A stretch of 6,906 bases of DNA, from NCBI GenBank assembly GCA_030637565.1, contig DAOWGG010000142.1:1-6906 (forward strand), in the 5' to 3' direction. Positions 5,725 through 6,906 of the stretch are shown in pieces. The DNA is from Candidatus Peregrinibacteria bacterium. GTDB lineage: Bacteria; Patescibacteriota; Gracilibacteria; UM-FILTER-43-11. How positions within the stretch are numbered: the first letter of the stretch is position 1; each line of letters begins with the position of its first letter. The position numbers were made by a program, and so were the translations under genes. The notes beneath the pieces are model-generated. The model saw only the letters and a list, made by a program, of their open reading frames with translations. It was not told the DNA's origin and did not search any database.

Positions 5725-6417
5725 ATGAATAAATTTACTTCTTTAGCCATCGCTTTGGTTCTATTGGTCGGTGGTGTATTTTTTTACCAGCAAAATGCAA
5801 CTATTGCCCATTGGGTTACTGCGGCTTATGCGGAAGAAGACACTGCAAGCGATGTTGATGTCGACGAAGAAGATGGGGAAGTTGATGTTGAAACTTCTGA
5901 GGATGGAGATTCTGATGAGGGTGGAGATTCTGAAAAAGCAGAGGCTCAAATAGAATCTGCTCGAACTGTCCTAGATGGTGTTCAATCTGCCTTGGCTGAA
6001 ATTGAAGGTGCAGAGGATGTAGACCTTAGTAGATTGCTTAAGAAGCTTGAAAAAGCTGAAGTAGCTCTTGAAGAGGGTAAGGTGGGTCGTGCTTTCGGTT
6101 TAAGTACTGCTGTTGAAGCTAAAAGCAAGCGTATCGTTCAAAAAGCTGAAAAAAAGGCTGAACGTGAACTGAAGAAGGCTGAAAGAAAGGCTGAACGTGA
6201 ACTGAAGAAGGCTGAAAGAAAGGCTGAACGTGAACTGAAGAAGGCTGAAAAAAAGGCTGAACGTGAAGCGAAGAAGATTGAACGTGAACTGAAGAAGGCT
6301 GAAAAAAAGGCTGAACGTGAAGCGAAGAAAGCGGAACGAAAGGCTGAACGTGAAGCGAAGAAAGCTGAAAAAAAGGCTGAACGTGAAGCGAAGAAAGCGG
6401 AACGAAAGGCGAGCTGA
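5725..6417 (+). CDS. Exported acidic/basic helical protein with 11-residue KAER repeats, 230 aa
   Basis: This is not a family I can name. Residues 1-36 look like a signal peptide: MNK, a hydrophobic core at about 6-20, then VTAAYA with probable cleavage after A36. Residues 37-70 are strongly acidic (Asp/Glu/Gly). Residues 70-142 are predicted helix and include [16 protein letters not shown] (115-130), a module shared with the TSP3 protein upstream. Residues 140-230 are a long charged helix of 11-residue units such as KAEKKAERELK and KAERKAEREAK, with one 7-residue unit (KIERELK, 184-190). This may be a right-handed coiled coil or a single stable alpha helix. I chose ATG 5725 because it gives a normal signal peptide; the in-frame ATG at 5656 adds 23 residues, falls in a possible leader hairpin, and spoils the short positively charged N terminus. 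The gene ends in TGA and has its own terminator. Likely role: envelope-associated structural or binding protein (inference). Confidence 0.85.
   Translation: MNKFTSLAIALVLLVGGVFFYQQNATIAHWVTAAYAEEDTASDVDVDEEDGEVDVETSEDGDSDEGGDSEKAEAQIESARTVLDGVQSALAEIEGAEDVDLSRLLKKLEKAEVALEEGKVGRAFGLSTAVEAKSKRIVQKAEKKAERELKKAERKAERELKKAERKAERELKKAEKKAEREAKKIERELKKAEKKAEREAKKAERKAEREAKKAEKKAEREAKKAERKAS
6142..6414 (+). repeat. 33-bp coding tandem repeats (KAEKKAERELK-type)
   Basis: Seven complete 33-bp units and two 21-bp partial units run head to tail in frame (33,33,33,33,21,33,33,33,21). Variation is mainly Lys/Arg at position 4 and Leu/Ala at position 10. All unit lengths are whole codons, so copy-number change would keep the frame. 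Confidence 0.9.
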
Positions 6418-6473
6418 GAAGAAAAGAGTTCGTTTCGGGGTGGAGGTCAAAGATAATATATAGTCCACTCATC

Positions 6474-6503
6474 AAAAAGGCTCCGCGTTGTGGAGCCTTT
6501 TTT
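6474..6503 (+). terminator. Rho-independent terminator after the KAER-repeat gene
   Basis: AAAAAGGCTCC at 6474-6484 pairs perfectly with GGAGCCTTTTT at 6492-6502 (11 bp, 7-base loop), with one more T after. It lies 56 bp after the TGA stop. Its symmetry lets it also act on transcripts from the right. Confidence 0.92.
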
Positions 6504-6542
6504 AGTATTCTGAATTTAATCTAGAGAATTCTCCGTATGCTT

Positions 6543-6613
6543 GCTCCCCCGACCTGTCTGCCGACAGGCAGGCTGGATATTCTCACATGCTCGCTACGCT
6601 GCGCGGTCGAAGA
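6543..6613 (+). repeat. Diverged copy 0 of the right-end repeat, carrying a 20-bp hairpin insertion
   Basis: GCTCCCCCGA (6543-6552) and the segment beginning CTGGATATTCTCA (6573 onward) match the repeat at 6702-6749, with one base change (ACATGC for ACGTGC). They are separated here by 20 extra bases at 6553-6572, absent from both other copies. Similarity stops after GCGCGGTCGA. Confidence 0.85.
6553..6572. repeat. 20-bp hairpin element inserted in a repeat copy
   Basis: The sequence cctgtctgccgacaggcagg folds as an 8-bp stem (CCTGTCTG with CAGGCAGG, one G-T wobble) around a CCGA loop. It interrupts a sequence that is continuous in the two downstream copies (CGA joined directly to CTGGATA). 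Confidence 0.8.
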
Positions 6614-6655
6614 CTCAAATAGTTGTCGCAAGCTCCTTCTTTTTCGTACACGAAC

Positions 6656-6906
6656 AACGTTCTCATCCAGTCTCCTCCGCAATTTTCGCGTAGCAAAAAT
6701 GGCTCCCCCGACTGGATATTCTCACGTGCTCGCTACGCTGCGCGGTCGAGCTTCGAAATATTCATTCCCTTTCGACTTCGCTCAAGGTCATTTCATTTTC
6801 TCATGCGAACGTTCTCATCCAGTCTCCTCCGCAATTTTCGCGTAGCAAAAATGGCTCCCCCGACTGGATATTCTCACGTGCTCGCTACGCTGCGCGGTCG
6901 AGCTTC
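6656..6906 (+). repeat. Non-coding tandem repeat with 152-bp period, continuing past the window end
   Basis: Bases 6656-6754 and 6808-6906 are identical over 99 bp and offset by 152 bp; the second copy is cut by the window edge. Each holds a nested inverted repeat: ATCCAGTC (6665-6672) with GACTGGAT (6710-6717), and inside it ATTTTCGC (6682-6689) with GCAAAAAT (6693-6700), one wobble and a 3-base loop. Next comes GCTCG..CGAGC around the CTACGCTGCGC segment. The 53-bp spacer contains TTTCGACTTCGCTCAAGG. An open frame runs through part of this region (6537-6845), but its product is Cys/Ser/Arg-rich with no domain and simply translates the repeats. From 6418 onward I see no credible gene. Confidence 0.88.

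Noticed and set aside
6415..6459. UGA as glycine (code 25), extending the KAER protein past 6417
   Set aside because: Reading through gives about 13 more residues, but typA and the zinc-ribbon gene use only GGN for many glycines and have no in-frame UGA, so the standard code fits.
6100..6475. Two Phe/Leu-rich antisense frames that look like membrane proteins
   Set aside because: They are the complement of the AAG/GAA-rich 33-bp coding repeats, and the apparent hydrophobicity comes from TTC/CTT codons.
6537..6845. 102-codon open frame through the right-end repeats
   Set aside because: Its product is a translation of the repeat units (ATLRGRA, FDFAQGHF), with no domain, signal or start context, and the frame does not follow the repeat period.
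6656..6906. CRISPR array
   Set aside because: The repeat is at least 99 bp with a 53-bp spacer, it is internally palindromic, and there are no cas genes; unit sizes are outside the CRISPR range.

Overview
The window looks like a piece of a small, AT-leaning bacterial genome, most likely a member of the Candidate Phyla Radiation (Patescibacteria). The main support is a glycine/RGG-rich protein with two CxxC-x17-CxxC zinc-ribbon modules, plus secreted helical proteins of unknown family and gene borders full of short structured repeats. The phylum is an inference; no rRNA or tRNA gene is present to test it. The standard genetic code fits: glycine uses GGN codons and UGA appears only as a stop.

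Layout. (1) 3-1205, plus strand: the last 400 codons of the ribosome-associated GTPase TypA/BipA, cut by the window edge so the GTP-binding domain is missing. (2) 1227-1261: a bidirectional terminator shared with the convergent minus-strand gene at 1284-2003 (239 aa, RGG - two zinc ribbons - helix - Lys/Ala/Pro tail). (3) 2004-2403: a 400-bp gene-free stretch with an imperfect hairpin and two degenerate copies of a repeat, running up to a small GIY-YIG endonuclease-family gene (2404-2652). (4) Convergent to that, an unrecognised 136-aa protein (3106 to 2696, minus) with a near-ideal sigma70-type promoter. (5) After a 345-bp divergent spacer comes a 643-aa exported protein (3452-5383) with nine thrombospondin type 3 (calcium-binding) DNCP units, and a terminator. 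(6) A second, 230-aa exported protein (5725-6417) follows behind its own probable promoter and terminator. (7) From about 6541 to the window end there is non-coding repeat DNA containing a 152-bp-period tandem repeat.

The most interesting biology is in regions 5 and 6. The two exported proteins have quite different middles (calcium-binding repeats versus an 11-residue-repeat charged helix), but share an N-terminal hydrophobic segment, an AYA site followed by an acidic stretch, and an ungapped 42-residue module (27 identities) ending in a basic tail. They look like members of one undescribed family of envelope or secreted proteins with exchangeable central regions. The second prominent signal is the repeat DNA at the right end, where one repeat copy differs from its relatives by a clean 20-bp hairpin insertion.

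None of the five visible start codons has a recognisable Shine-Dalgarno sequence, so three starts were chosen by protein architecture or family length rather than by ribosome binding sites.
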